A stretch of 64,000 nt of DNA, from NCBI RefSeq assembly GCF_025215155.1, contig NZ_JALHAM010000122.1; one strand, 5' to 3'. Positions within the stretch are counted from its first letter, which is position 1; every line of letters begins with the position of its first letter. Shown piece by piece: positions 1 to 9,031 of the stretch. The position numbers and the translations under genes were made by a program. Under the pieces are notes generated by a model that saw only the letters and a list, made by a program, of their open reading frames with translations, was not told the DNA's origin and ran no database searches. This DNA comes from Dryocola clanedunensis (lineage in GTDB: Bacteria > Pseudomonadota > Gammaproteobacteria > Enterobacterales > Enterobacteriaceae).

Positions 1-1
1 G

Positions 2-1750
2 TTCATCACCTCCACGTTACAGCAGGCTGCCAGCACCCGTCTTGGTTTTGGCGTGAAGAAAACCATGATGATGGCGCAGCGTCTGTATGAAGCGGGTCAT
101 ATCACCTACATGCGTACTGACTCCACTAACCTGAGCCAGGATGCGGTTGGCATGGTGCGTGGGTACATTGAGGACAACTTTGGCAAAAAGTACCTGCCAG
201 AGTCGCCGCTCCAGTACTCCAACAAAGAGAATTCTCAGGAAGCGCACGAAGCCATTCGTCCTTCCGACGTCAGCGTTGTTTCTGAATCCCTGAAGGATAT
301 GGAAGCGGACGCGCAGAAGCTGTATCAGCTGATCTGGCGCCAGTTTGTTGCCTGTCAGATGACGCCTGCGCAGTACGACTCCACGACCTTAACAGTCGCC
401 GCCGGTGATTACCGCCTGAAAGCGCGCGGTCGTATCCTGCGCTTCGATGGCTGGACAAAAGTGATGCCTGCACTGCGCAAAGGCGATGAAGACAAAACGC
501 TGCCTGCGGTGAACAAAGGTGATGCGATGTCGCTGGTCGAACTGCTGCCGGGTCAGCACTTTACTAAGCCGCCTGCTCGTTTCAGCGAAGCCTCGCTGGT
601 TAAAGAGCTGGAGAAACGTGGTATCGGCCGTCCGTCTACCTATGCGTCCATCATTTCCACCATCCAGGATCGTGGCTATGTGCGTGTGGAAAACCGTCGC
701 TTCTATGCTGAAAAAATGGGTGAGATCGTCACCGACCGCCTGGAAGAGAACTTCCGCGAGCTGATGAACTACGACTTTACCGCGCAGATGGAAAACAACC
801 TCGACCAGGTGGCCAACAATCAGGCCGAATGGAAAGGGGTGCTGGACGAATTCTTCTCTGACTTTAGCGGCCAGCTTGAAAAAGCGGCGCAGGAGCCGGA
901 AGAGGGCGGAATGCGTCCGAATCAGATGGTGCTGACCAGCATCGACTGTCCGACCTGCGGTCGTAAAATGGGTATTCGTACCGCCAGCACGGGCGTGTTC
1001 CTGGGCTGTTCTGGGTACGCGCTGCCGCCGAAAGAGCGTTGCAAGACCACCATTAACCTGGTGCCGGAAAACGAAGTGCTCAACGTCCTTGAAGGCGATG
1101 ACGCGGAAACCAATGCCCTGCGTGCGAAACGTCGCTGTGCCAAATGCGGCACCGCGATGGACAGCTACCTTATCGACCCAAAACGTAAGCTGCATGTTTG
1201 TGGTAACAACCCAACCTGTGACGGTTATGAGATCGAAGAAGGTGAGTTCCGCATCAAGGGTTATGACGGCCCAATCGTTGAGTGCGAAAAATGTGGTTCT
1301 GAAATGCACCTGAAAATGGGGCGTTTCGGTAAGTACATGTCCTGCACCAACGACGACTGCAAAAATACGCGTAAGATCCTGCGTAACGGCGAAGTCGCAC
1401 CACCGAAGGAAGATCCGGTTCCGCTACCTGAACTGCCATGCGAAAAATCGGACGCTTATTTTGTTCTGCGCGACGGTGCTGCGGGCGTGTTCCTGGCGGC
1501 CAACACCTTCCCTAAATCGCGTGAAACCCGCGCGCCGCTGGTTGAAGAGCTGTACCGCTTCCGTGACCGTCTGCCAGAGAAGCTGCGCTATCTGGCCGAT
1601 GCGCCACAGCAGGACGCAGACGGTAACAAGTCGGTTGTACGCTTCAGCCGGAAGACCAAACAGCAATACGTTTCCTCAGAGAAAGACGGCAAAGCCACCG
1701 GCTGGTCTGCTTTCTTTGTCGACGGGAAATGGGTCGAAGGGAAGAAGTAA
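2..1750 (+). CDS. topA: DNA topoisomerase I (3' part; 5' end outside window)
   Basis: Type IA topoisomerase that relaxes negative supercoils by cutting one strand through a 5'-phosphotyrosine. The reading frame is open from base 2, so the N-terminal Toprim domain lies outside the window. The fragment opens with FITSTLQQAASTRLGFG, followed by the active-site region HITYMRTDSTNLS, whose Tyr is the catalytic residue. The C-terminal half holds three four-cysteine zinc ribbons, starting CPTCGRKMG, CAKCGTAMD and CEKCGSEMH, and then the zinc-free C-terminal domain, as in E. coli TopA. The gene is intact to its TAA and is followed by a strong terminator and cysB, the usual enteric order. Identification is secure. 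Confidence 0.98.
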   Translation, partial: FITSTLQQAASTRLGFGVKKTMMMAQRLYEAGHITYMRTDSTNLSQDAVGMVRGYIEDNFGKKYLPESPLQYSNKENSQEAHEAIRPSDVSVVSESLKDMEADAQKLYQLIWRQFVACQMTPAQYDSTTLTVAAGDYRLKARGRILRFDGWTKVMPALRKGDEDKTLPAVNKGDAMSLVELLPGQHFTKPPARFSEASLVKELEKRGIGRPSTYASIISTIQDRGYVRVENRRFYAEKMGEIVTDRLEENFRELMNYDFTAQMENNLDQVANNQAEWKGVLDEFFSDFSGQLEKAAQEPEEGGMRPNQMVLTSIDCPTCGRKMGIRTASTGVFLGCSGYALPPKERCKTTINLVPENEVLNVLEGDDAETNALRAKRRCAKCGTAMDSYLIDPKRKLHVCGNNPTCDGYEIEEGEFRIKGYDGPIVECEKCGSEMHLKMGRFGKYMSCTNDDCKNTRKILRNGEVAPPKEDPVPLPELPCEKSDAYFVLRDGAAGVFLAANTFPKSRETRAPLVEELYRFRDRLPEKLRYLADAPQQDADGNKSVVRFSRKTKQQYVSSEKDGKATGWSAFFVDGKWVEGKK

Positions 1751-1765
1751 TCTTCCCCTGATGTG

Positions 1766-1794
1766 AAAAACCGGAGCCTGGCTCCGGTTTTTTT
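1766..1794 (+). terminator. Rho-independent terminator of topA
   Basis: CCGGAGC and GCTCCGG pair around a 3-base loop. The stem is extended by an A-run on the left and followed by a run of seven T. It lies 16 bases after the topA stop codon. Confidence 0.9.
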
Positions 1795-1950
1795 ATATCC
1801 TCTTATATAACCTGTTTATTATTTTTTCTTACCATCTATACAGAGTAGATATAACTGATATAGTGATCCCATCGCATATTCTTTCAATCTCATAGCGTCT
1901 TACTCCCCGCACCGCCTGCGTCGGGGGCGTGATGACCTGGATGGCAAGTC

Positions 1951-2925
1951 ATGAAACTACAGCAGCTTCGTTATATCGTTGAGGTGGTCAACCACAATCT
2001 TAACGTCTCGTCGACGGCAGAAGGGCTCTACACTTCTCAGCCGGGGATCAGTAAGCAAGTGCGCATGCTTGAGGATGAACTGGGGATCCAGATTTTTGCC
2101 CGCAGCGGCAAGCATCTCACCCAGGTAACTCCCGCAGGCCAGGAGATTATCCGGATTGCCCGCGAAGTGCTTTCTAAAGTGGATGCCATTAAATCTGTAG
2201 CCGGTGAGCATACGTGGCCGGACAAAGGCTCTCTGTACGTTGCAACCACGCACACGCAGGCCCGCTACGCTTTGCCTGGGGTAATCAAAGGTTTTATTGA
2301 GCGTTACCCGCGCGTGTCCCTTCACATGCATCAGGGTTCACCCACGCAGATTGCTGAGGCGGTCTCTAAAGGCAACGCAGACTTCGCTATCGCGACAGAA
2401 GCGCTGCATCTTTATGATGACCTCGTTATGTTGCCTTGCTACCACTGGAACCGTTCCATCGTGGTGACGCCTGACCATCCGCTGGCGTCGAAAGAGACGG
2501 TGACCATTGAAGAGCTGGCCCAGTATCCGCTAGTGACCTATACGTTTGGCTTTACCGGGCGTTCCGAGCTGGATACCGCGTTTAACCATGCTGGTCTGAC
2601 CCCGCGCATCGTTTTTACGGCGACCGATGCGGATGTCATTAAGACCTATGTGCGCCTGGGTCTGGGGGTCGGGGTGATTGCGAGTATGGCCGTTGATCCA
2701 ATAGCCGATCCGGATCTGGTGCGAATCGAAGCGCAGGGCGTGTTCAGCCACAGCACGACCAAAATTGGTTTCCGTCGCAGCACGTTCTTACGCAGTTACA
2801 TGTACGATTTCATCCAACGCTTTGCACCACATTTGACGCGCGACGTTGTGGATACCGCCGTTGCGCTGCGCTCCAATGAAGACATTGAGGCGATGTTTAA
2901 AGATATTAAATTACCTGCTAAATAA
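1951..2925 (+). CDS. cysB: LysR-type transcriptional regulator CysB
   Basis: Master activator of cysteine biosynthesis and sulfate/thiosulfate uptake genes. It responds to N-acetylserine and is antagonised by sulfide or thiosulfate. At 324 aa it has the same length as E. coli CysB. The N-terminus (MKLQQLRYIVEVV, then the winged helix with SQPGISKQVRMLEDELG) is diagnostic. Residues about 90-300 form the effector domain. The 200-base gap from topA holds its own promoter region, consistent with independent and autoregulated expression, though no CysB site could be assigned by eye. It ends in an almost perfect terminator hairpin. Confidence 0.97.
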   Translation: MKLQQLRYIVEVVNHNLNVSSTAEGLYTSQPGISKQVRMLEDELGIQIFARSGKHLTQVTPAGQEIIRIAREVLSKVDAIKSVAGEHTWPDKGSLYVATTHTQARYALPGVIKGFIERYPRVSLHMHQGSPTQIAEAVSKGNADFAIATEALHLYDDLVMLPCYHWNRSIVVTPDHPLASKETVTIEELAQYPLVTYTFGFTGRSELDTAFNHAGLTPRIVFTATDADVIKTYVRLGLGVGVIASMAVDPIADPDLVRIEAQGVFSHSTTKIGFRRSTFLRSYMYDFIQRFAPHLTRDVVDTAVALRSNEDIEAMFKDIKLPAK

Positions 2926-2931
2926 TTCTGC

Positions 2932-2963
2932 AAGGTATCTTCTTTTCCCAAAGAAGATACCTT
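2932..2963 (+). terminator. Hairpin terminator of cysB
   Basis: A perfect 14-bp inverted repeat (AAGGTATCTTCTTT / AAAGAAGATACCTT) with a 4-base loop starts 7 bases after the cysB stop. There is no long T-run, but the flanks are AT-rich. Confidence 0.75.
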
Positions 2964-3256
2964 ATATATCCTGTAAAATAATACGAATTAGACTCATCCC
3001 GATTTATTCCCGCCTTTCATATCCCTGTAAAACAAATGGTTATAATGTCTCTGATTAGCGACAGAGGTAGCTAACAATTAGCCACAACGCAAACTCGAGA
3101 CTTCAATAACTTATTTCATGTCAAAAGATTAAATCTTTTCCTGAAAACAGCGCGCAAATGTGCTGGCTTTTGGGCTAGAGTTTCTTTAGGATTAATCCCA
3201 ACAACCGATTGTTTATACCGATTGTTAATAAAATTCTGATAAGTGGTGTCGATTGT
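2964..3256. other. Intergenic region upstream of the ymiA-yciX-ymiC small genes
   Basis: About 290 AT-rich bases with no convincing open frame. It should carry the promoter and leader of the small-protein genes that follow. No specific operator could be assigned. Confidence 0.5.
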
Positions 3257-3397
3257 ATGAGGTTAGCAATGCCAGCAGGACGTGAACAACCGCAAAGGGA
3301 TCCCGAGCTCAAACGCAAAGCCTGGCTGGCGGTCTTTTTGGTATCAGGCCTGTTCTGGCTGGTGGTTGCGCTGGTGGCATGGCACTACTGGAGCTGA
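3257..3397 (+). CDS. ymiA: Small membrane protein YmiA
   Basis: A 46-aa protein of unknown function. It begins MRLAMPAGREQPQRD and has a single C-terminal transmembrane helix (AWLAVFLVSGLFWLVVALVAW). An in-frame ATG lies further upstream (3209), but the start at 3257 gives the length and N-terminus of the E. coli homologue. It sits between cysB and acnA as in E. coli, followed by yciX after 2 bases. The charged N-terminus and one helix suggest an inner-membrane small protein. No function is known to me. Confidence 0.8.
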   Translation: MRLAMPAGREQPQRDPELKRKAWLAVFLVSGLFWLVVALVAWHYWS

Positions 3398-3399
3398 AT

Positions 3400-3579
3400 A
3401 TGGTCACTCACGGGCAGGCGCGGCAGGCTAAAGCTGTATGTCAACCAGATGACAACGCCGTTCAGACACCGAAAGGAACCAAAAGCGTAAAAATCGCGGC
3501 CCCTGAGTCCTGGAAGCTGTCGAAACAGCAGCAGGAATTTATTGATTTGTTCTCAGCGGACGATCACAAAAAACAATAA
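3400..3579 (+). CDS. yciX: Small conserved protein YciX
   Basis: A 59-aa soluble small protein starting MVTHGQARQAK and ending FIDLFSADDHKKQ. It starts 2 bases after the ymiA stop, and a GGAG eight bases before the ATG inside the end of ymiA serves as its ribosome site, so the two are probably translationally coupled. Position between ymiA and acnA matches E. coli yciX. Function is unknown. Confidence 0.7.
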   Translation: MVTHGQARQAKAVCQPDDNAVQTPKGTKSVKIAAPESWKLSKQQQEFIDLFSADDHKKQ

Positions 3580-3736
3580 TCATTCATTTCATTTACGTCT
3601 TATTAACTTGCTGCAAATCACATTTTTAATTGAAGTGCAGTCTGACGTACATATTAATCACTACACACAGCAATATTCTTCGCGACTGCTTAATTAGTCA
3701 GTCAAACTGCATAGCGTATATTAAAGAGTAATGCTT

Positions 3737-3835
3737 ATGATTCACTTCGGAAGTCTTAAATACTGGTCATGGCTTGGTGTGTTCTCCCTGTCGGTGTTGT
3801 TCTGGGCACAGATCATTACTACGCTGGTTAATTAA
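3737..3835 (+). CDS. ymiC: Small membrane protein YmiC
   Basis: A 32-aa frame whose protein starts MIHFGSLKYWSWLGVF and is nearly all one hydrophobic helix (SLSVLFWAQIITTLV). E. coli has a small protein ymiC of about 31 aa at the same place, just before acnA, with the same KYWSW motif. It follows an AT-rich stretch with its own probable promoter and is directly followed by a terminator. Too short for routine gene callers; the match rests on motif plus position. Confidence 0.7.
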   Translation: MIHFGSLKYWSWLGVFSLSVLFWAQIITTLVN

Positions 3836-3840
3836 TTTCA

Positions 3841-3869
3841 AACGCCCTGGCAGAGATGCCGGGGCGTTT
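3841..3869 (+). terminator. Terminator after ymiC
   Basis: AACGCCC(T)GGC and GCCGGGGCGTT pair around AGAGAT and are followed by TTTTC. It lies 5 bases after the ymiC stop and separates the small genes from acnA. Confidence 0.8.
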
Positions 3870-4007
3870 TCACATCCGTACTGTTCAAACCCGGCGGCGA
3901 TAAAAGCACCCTTTATCAATTTGGGTTGTTATCAAAACGTTACGACAGGTATGTGTTATCTTTAATAGTGACCCTGAATCCAATCAGGACATCGTTAAGG
4001 AGGAGCT

Positions 4008-6683
4008 ATGTCGTCAACCCTACGAGAAACCAGTAAGGACACATTACAGGCGCTGGATAAAACCTATCACTATTACAGCCTGCCGCTGGCATCTAAGGAA
4101 CTTGGGGATATCACCCGTTTACCCAAGTCGCTAAAAGTTCTGCTCGAAAACCTGCTGCGCTGGCAGGATGAAGATTCGGTGACCAAAGAAGATATTCATG
4201 CCCTGGCAGGATGGCTAAAAAACGCCCATGCCGACCGTGAAATCGCGTACCGCCCGGCGCGCGTATTAATGCAGGATTTTACCGGTGTTCCCGCAGTCGT
4301 TGATTTAGCCGCTATGCGCGAAGCCGTTAAACGTCTCGGCGGTGATACCGCCAAAGTTAACCCCCTTTCACCTGTCGACCTGGTCATTGACCACTCCGTT
4401 ACCGTTGACCACTTCGGTGATGATGACGCCTTCGAAGAAAACGTGCGTCTTGAAATGGAGCGGAACCACGAGCGCTATGTCTTCCTGCGCTGGGGGCAGC
4501 AGGCCTTCAGCCGTTTCAGCGTCGTACCGCCCGGCACGGGTATCTGTCATCAGGTCAACCTCGAGTATCTCGGCAAAGCCGTATGGAGCGAAATGCAGGG
4601 CGATGAGCTTGTCGCCTATCCGGACACGCTGGTTGGCACCGATTCCCACACCACGATGATCAACGGCCTTGGCGTTCTGGGCTGGGGGGTAGGGGGTATC
4701 GAGGCGGAAGCAGCGATGCTCGGTCAGCCGGTCTCCATGCTGATCCCTGATGTGGTGGGCTTTAAACTCGACGGCAAGCTGGGCGAGGGCATTACCGCCA
4801 CCGACCTGGTGCTGACCGTCACCCAGATGCTGCGTAAGCACGGCGTTGTGGGTAAATTCGTTGAGTTTTACGGTGACGGGCTGGACTCGCTGCCGCTGGC
4901 GGACCGCGCCACCATCGCCAATATGGCACCAGAGTACGGTGCAACCTGCGGTTTCTTCCCGATAGATGCCGTGACGCTGGATTACATGCGCCTCAGCGGC
5001 CGAACAGAAGATCAGATTGCGCTGGTCGAAGCCTATGCTAAAGCACAGGGCATGTGGCGCAACACCGGTGATGAACCTGTCTTTACCAGCACGCTGTCTC
5101 TGGATATGAACGAAGTTGAGGCGAGCCTGGCCGGGCCAAAACGTCCGCAGGATCGCGTGGCGCTCGGCGATGTACCCAAAGCGTTTAGCGCCAGTAATGA
5201 ACTCGAGGTCAATACTTCGCAAAAAGATCGTGCTCCGGTCAGCTACACGATGAGCGGACGCGACTATCAGCTCCCCGACGGCGCGGTAGTCATTGCTGCG
5301 ATAACTTCCTGTACCAATACATCTAACCCCAGCGTACTGATGGCGGCAGGCCTGCTGGCCAAAAAAGCGCTGACCCTGGGGCTCAAACGTCAGCCCTGGG
5401 TCAAAGCCTCGCTGGCACCCGGTTCGAAAGTCGTCTCCGATTATCTGGCAAAAGCGAAACTGACGCCTTACCTGGACGATCTCGGCTTCAACCTTGTGGG
5501 CTACGGCTGCACAACCTGCATCGGCAACTCCGGGCCGCTGCCGGATCCTATTGAGCAGGCAATTAAAAAAGGCGATCTTACCGTCGGTGCGGTGCTCTCC
5601 GGTAACCGTAACTTTGAAGGCCGTATCCATCCGCTGGTAAAAACGAACTGGCTGGCGTCGCCGCCGCTGGTGGTTGCCTATGCGCTGGCCGGGAACATGA
5701 ACGTTAACCTGATGACCGATCCGCTGGGCCACGATCGCAAAGGCGATCCGGTATACCTGAAAGATATCTGGCCGAGCAGCCAGGAAATCGCGCGTGCGGT
5801 CGCCCAGGTTTCCACGGAAATGTTCAACAAAGAGTATGCGGAAGTCTTCGAAGGCACGCCGGAGTGGCGCAACATCCAGGTCGACCGTTCCGATACCTAC
5901 GGCTGGCAGAGCGATTCCACCTACATCCGGCTGTCGCCGTTCTTCGACGACATGGAGGCCGAACCGAAACCCGTTGAGGATATCCACGGTGCTCGCGTGC
6001 TGGCGATGTTAGGGGATTCGGTTACCACCGACCACATCTCACCGGCGGGGAGCATTAAGCCTGACAGCCCGGCGGGACGTTATCTGCAAAACCACGGCGT
6101 GGAGCGCAGAGATTTCAACTCCTACGGATCACGCCGCGGCAACCATGAAGTGATGATGCGCGGGACTTTTGCCAACATCCGTATCCGCAATGAAATGGTT
6201 CCGGGCGTGGAGGGCGGTATGACGCGCCTGCTACCTGGTGATGAAATCATGTCCATCTATGATGCGGCAATGCGCTATCAGAGCAAAGGCACGCCGTTAG
6301 CCGTTATAGCGGGTAAAGAATACGGTTCCGGCTCAAGCCGTGACTGGGCTGCAAAAGGGCCGCGTCTGCTCGGCGTAAGGGTGGTTATTTCCGAGTCGTT
6401 CGAACGTATTCACCGTTCAAACCTGATTGGTATGGGGATTCTGCCGCTGGAGTTCCCGCAGGGCGTGACTCGTAAAACGCTTGGATTGACGGGGGACGAG
6501 ACGCTTGATATCTCCGGCCTGAACGACCTGAAGCCAGGCGCGATGGTGCCCGTGACGCTGACTCATGCCGACGGTCGCAAAGAGGTGATTGAGTGCCGCT
6601 GCCGTATCGATACCGGAAATGAACTAACCTATTTCCAGAACGACGGCATTTTGCACTACGTGATCCGTAATATGCTGAAGTGA
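4008..6683 (+). CDS. acnA: Aconitate hydratase A
   Basis: Iron-sulfur enzyme that interconverts citrate and isocitrate in the TCA and glyoxylate cycles. AcnA is the stress- and stationary-phase form in enterics. At 891 aa it equals E. coli AcnA. The [4Fe-4S] ligands are Cys435 (ITSCTNTSNPSV) and Cys501/Cys504 (GYGCTTCIGNSGP). The C-terminal swivel domain contains GKEYGSGSSRDWAAKGP. A GGAG ribosome site precedes the ATG. It stands alone in its own transcription unit, with convergent ribA downstream across a repeat array. Identification is secure. Confidence 0.98.
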   Translation: MSSTLRETSKDTLQALDKTYHYYSLPLASKELGDITRLPKSLKVLLENLLRWQDEDSVTKEDIHALAGWLKNAHADREIAYRPARVLMQDFTGVPAVVDLAAMREAVKRLGGDTAKVNPLSPVDLVIDHSVTVDHFGDDDAFEENVRLEMERNHERYVFLRWGQQAFSRFSVVPPGTGICHQVNLEYLGKAVWSEMQGDELVAYPDTLVGTDSHTTMINGLGVLGWGVGGIEAEAAMLGQPVSMLIPDVVGFKLDGKLGEGITATDLVLTVTQMLRKHGVVGKFVEFYGDGLDSLPLADRATIANMAPEYGATCGFFPIDAVTLDYMRLSGRTEDQIALVEAYAKAQGMWRNTGDEPVFTSTLSLDMNEVEASLAGPKRPQDRVALGDVPKAFSASNELEVNTSQKDRAPVSYTMSGRDYQLPDGAVVIAAITSCTNTSNPSVLMAAGLLAKKALTLGLKRQPWVKASLAPGSKVVSDYLAKAKLTPYLDDLGFNLVGYGCTTCIGNSGPLPDPIEQAIKKGDLTVGAVLSGNRNFEGRIHPLVKTNWLASPPLVVAYALAGNMNVNLMTDPLGHDRKGDPVYLKDIWPSSQEIARAVAQVSTEMFNKEYAEVFEGTPEWRNIQVDRSDTYGWQSDSTYIRLSPFFDDMEAEPKPVEDIHGARVLAMLGDSVTTDHISPAGSIKPDSPAGRYLQNHGVERRDFNSYGSRRGNHEVMMRGTFANIRIRNEMVPGVEGGMTRLLPGDEIMSIYDAAMRYQSKGTPLAVIAGKEYGSGSSRDWAAKGPRLLGVRVVISESFERIHRSNLIGMGILPLEFPQGVTRKTLGLTGDETLDISGLNDLKPGAMVPVTLTHADGRKEVIECRCRIDTGNELTYFQNDGILHYVIRNMLK

Positions 6684-6700
6684 GAGAGTAGTTCCGCCTG

Positions 6701-7041
6701 AAGCGTAGGGCGGATAAACGAGGTGTCATCCGCCGCAAGGTTGTCTGGTGGATGGCGCTGCCGCTTATCCACCCTACAATTTCTCGAGAATTATTCGGAA
6801 AGCAAATGCCCATATGAAGCGTAGGGCGGATAAACGAAGTGCCATCCGCCGCAGGTTGTCTGGTGGATGACGCTGCCGCTTATCCACCCTACAATTTCTC
6901 GAGAATTATTCGGAAAGCAAATGCCCATATGAAGCGTAGGGCGGATAAACGAAGTGCCATCCGCCGCAGGTTGTCTGGTGGATGACGCTGCCTCTTATCC
7001 ACCCTACAATTTCTCGATGATTATTCGGAAAGCAAATGCCC
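6701..7041. repeat. Three tandem ~115-bp repeats reaching into the ribA 3' end
   Basis: Near-identical units start at 6701, 6817 and 6932 (116 and 115 bases apart). Each contains the palindrome pair GTAGGGCGGATAAACGA...CATCCGCC and GGTGGATG...CTTATCCACCCTAC, which together form a large imperfect palindrome of the REP-like kind seen elsewhere in this window, and a 21-base copy of the ribA terminal codons (at 6791, 6906 and the real one at 7021). Copy 1 differs from copies 2 and 3 by a few substitutions and one inserted base. The array lies between the convergent ends of acnA and ribA and may act as a bidirectional terminator. Confidence 0.9.
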
Positions 7042-7611
7042 CATCTTGGCGGCTTTAGTGTCCAGATAATGTGCGTTCTTCGGGTTACGCCCCACGATTA
7101 ACGGCACACGCTCAACGATATTAATACCAGCCTCGCTCAGAATTTCGACTTTCTTCGGATTATTGGTCAGCAGGCGAACCGCATCCACACCCAGCAGCTT
7201 GAACATATCGGCGCACAGGGTGAAATCACGCTCGTCTGCCGCAAAACCTAACTGGTGATTTGCCTCAACCGTGTCGTAACCTTTGTCCTGCAGGGCGTAG
7301 GCGCGGATTTTATTCAGCAGCCCAATATTCCTGCCTTCCTGACGATGGTAGAGCAGCACGCCGCGGCCTTCTTCGGCAATGTGCGACAGCGCGGCTTCGA
7401 GCTGGAAACCGCAGTCACAGCGCAGACTAAACAGCGCGTCCCCCGTCAGGCATTCAGAATGCACGCGGGCCAGTACGGATTCTTCCCCGGTAATATCACC
7501 AAAAACCAGGGCGACGTGATCCTGCCCGGTTGCCAGTTCTTCAAAACCCACCATCAGGAAATCGCCCCATGGGGTTGGCAGTTTGGCTTCTGCCACACGT
7601 TTAAGCTGCAT
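7021..7611 (-). CDS. ribA: GTP cyclohydrolase II
   Basis: Catalyses the first step of riboflavin synthesis: GTP to 2,5-diamino-6-ribosylamino-pyrimidinone phosphate, formate and pyrophosphate. At 196 aa it is the same length as E. coli RibA. The zinc ligands Cys54, Cys65 and Cys67 lie in HSECLTGDALFSLRCDCGF. Other family motifs are YHRQEGRNIGLLNKI and LLTNNPKKV. Its promoter region (7612-7817) is shared with divergent pgpB. Its last seven codons are duplicated twice downstream in the tandem repeat. Confidence 0.97.
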   Translation of the reverse strand: MQLKRVAEAKLPTPWGDFLMVGFEELATGQDHVALVFGDITGEESVLARVHSECLTGDALFSLRCDCGFQLEAALSHIAEEGRGVLLYHRQEGRNIGLLNKIRAYALQDKGYDTVEANHQLGFAADERDFTLCADMFKLLGVDAVRLLTNNPKKVEILSEAGINIVERVPLIVGRNPKNAHYLDTKAAKMGHLLSE

Positions 7612-7817
7612 GTGATTCTCCAGGTACTTTTTTTGACGCCCGCAGGCGACTGCCAGCTTTCTGGCGGCAATGATTATCGTTATTTTGCCACAAGGCAGAA
7701 CACTTCGCCTAATAGACTGGTTGGTCTGCTATTTTTACCTGTAGCACAACGTGCCGTTTTCCCTTCCGTGCACTTTTTCGGGTATCCTTGGGCGACTTTG
7801 ATTGTTAAGGAGTAACA

Positions 7818-8582
7818 ATGCGGGCTATCGCTAAACGAACGGCTGCCGGTGCCGGACTGCTGTTAATCATGCCGTTAACCGTCTGGTTTTCAGGCTGGCA
7901 ATGGGCGCCGGACGGCGGGAATGCATTGCTAAAAGCGATGTATTGGGTCACCGAGACCGTGACTCAACCCTGGGGTATCATTACGCACGTTTTGCTGTGC
8001 GGATGGTTCCTGTGGTGCCTGAGGTTTCGTTTAAAAGCGGCATTGATGCTCTTTGCTATTCTGGGCGCGGCCATTCTCATCGGACAAGGCGTTAAATCAT
8101 TCATCAAAGATCAGGTTCAGGAGCCGCGACCGTTTGTGGTGTGGCTTGAAAAAACACAGCATGTTCCCACCGATGAGTTCTACAATTTAAAGCGTAAGCA
8201 GCGCGGCGAGCTGGTAAAAAATCAGCTTGCCAGCCATAGCGAAGTGCCTGACTGGCTCCGTAAACACTGGCAAAAAGAGACGGGTTTTGCGTTTCCGTCA
8301 GGCCATACGATGTTCGCCGCCAGCTGGGCTTTATTGGGCGTTGGGCTTCTGTGGCCTCGCCGACGGACATTTACCCTTGTCTTGCTGCTGGCGTGGGCGA
8401 CGGCGGTAATGGGCAGTCGCTTATTGCTGGGCATGCACTGGCCGCGGGATCTGGTGGTCGCCACGATTATCTCATGGTTACTGGTCACGCTTGCTACCTG
8501 GCTTGCTCAGAAGTGGTGTGGCCCGCTGACGCCACCGGCTAAAGAGGAGCAAGAAATAGCCGAAAGAGACGATGAACCTTGA
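7818..8582 (+). CDS. pgpB: Phosphatidylglycerophosphatase B / undecaprenyl pyrophosphate phosphatase
   Basis: Inner-membrane PAP2-family phosphatase acting on phosphatidylglycerol phosphate, phosphatidate and C55-PP at the periplasmic face. At 254 aa it matches E. coli PgpB. The three PAP2 motifs are present: the KX6RP-type KDQVQEPRP, PSGH in FPSGHTMFAASWAL, and SRLLLGMHWPRD. About six hydrophobic helices are visible. A ribosome site AAGGAG lies 6 bases before the ATG. The heat-shock type promoter of lapAB overlaps its stop codon. Confidence 0.95.
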   Translation: MRAIAKRTAAGAGLLLIMPLTVWFSGWQWAPDGGNALLKAMYWVTETVTQPWGIITHVLLCGWFLWCLRFRLKAALMLFAILGAAILIGQGVKSFIKDQVQEPRPFVVWLEKTQHVPTDEFYNLKRKQRGELVKNQLASHSEVPDWLRKHWQKETGFAFPSGHTMFAASWALLGVGLLWPRRRTFTLVLLLAWATAVMGSRLLLGMHWPRDLVVATIISWLLVTLATWLAQKWCGPLTPPAKEEQEIAERDDEP

Positions 8583-8605
8583 GATTATTGATTTAAGCCC
8601 CATTT
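8578..8605 (+). promoter_or_regulatory. Sigma32-type (heat-shock) promoter for lapAB
   Basis: CTTGAG at 8578-8583, a 14-base spacer, and CCCCATTT at 8598-8605 match the sigma32 consensus (CTTGAA, 13-15 bases, CCCCATNT) except for one base of the -35. It lies 115 bases before lapA and overlaps the pgpB stop. E. coli lapAB is known to belong to the heat-shock regulon. Confidence 0.75.
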
Positions 8606-8719
8606 CTTATGAATTGGACGTCGCTAATGGATTCCCCGGGCTTCCCGGAAATGGTAGTTTATACCGTTGAAAAGCATTAGGGCATAACAGTCGTGTAAGA
8701 CCACATAACGGGAAGTAAT

Positions 8720-9025
8720 GTGAAATATTTATTCATTTTTTTACTGCTGCTGGCGATCTTCGTGGTTTCCGTTACCTTAGGTGCGCAAAACGATCAGGTA
8801 GTAAACTTTAATTACTTGCTGGCGCAGGGCGAATATCGGGTCTCCACGCTGCTGGCGACACTTTTTGCCGCGGGTTTTATCATCGGCTGGCTGATTTGCA
8901 GCCTGTTCTGGCTGCGCGTACGCATCACGCTTGCGCGTGCCGAGCGTAAAATTAAACGCCTTGAGCAACAGGTGACTGTGGACCCCGTCGTGCCAGCATC
9001 CTCCGTTCCGGCACTGAAGGAATAA
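8720..9025 (+). CDS. lapA: Lipopolysaccharide assembly protein A
   Basis: Small inner-membrane partner of LapB in lipopolysaccharide assembly. The 101-aa protein has two transmembrane helices (residues about 2-20 and 42-64, with AAGFIIGWLICSLFW) and a charged cytoplasmic tail containing RAERKIKRLEQQV. It begins MKYLFIFLLLLAIFVVS as E. coli LapA (YciS). lapB starts 6 bases after its stop, so the pair is a tight operon under the sigma32-type promoter at 8578. Confidence 0.93.
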   Translation: MKYLFIFLLLLAIFVVSVTLGAQNDQVVNFNYLLAQGEYRVSTLLATLFAAGFIIGWLICSLFWLRVRITLARAERKIKRLEQQVTVDPVVPASSVPALKE

Positions 9026-9031
9026 ACCTAT

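Noticed and set aside
1801..1950. CysB self-binding site before cysB
   Set aside because: CysB sites are too degenerate to assign by eye here.
4368..5987. A 539-codon minus-strand open frame
   Set aside because: It lies entirely inside acnA on the opposite strand and has no ribosome site or recognisable domains; it is a codon-bias shadow.
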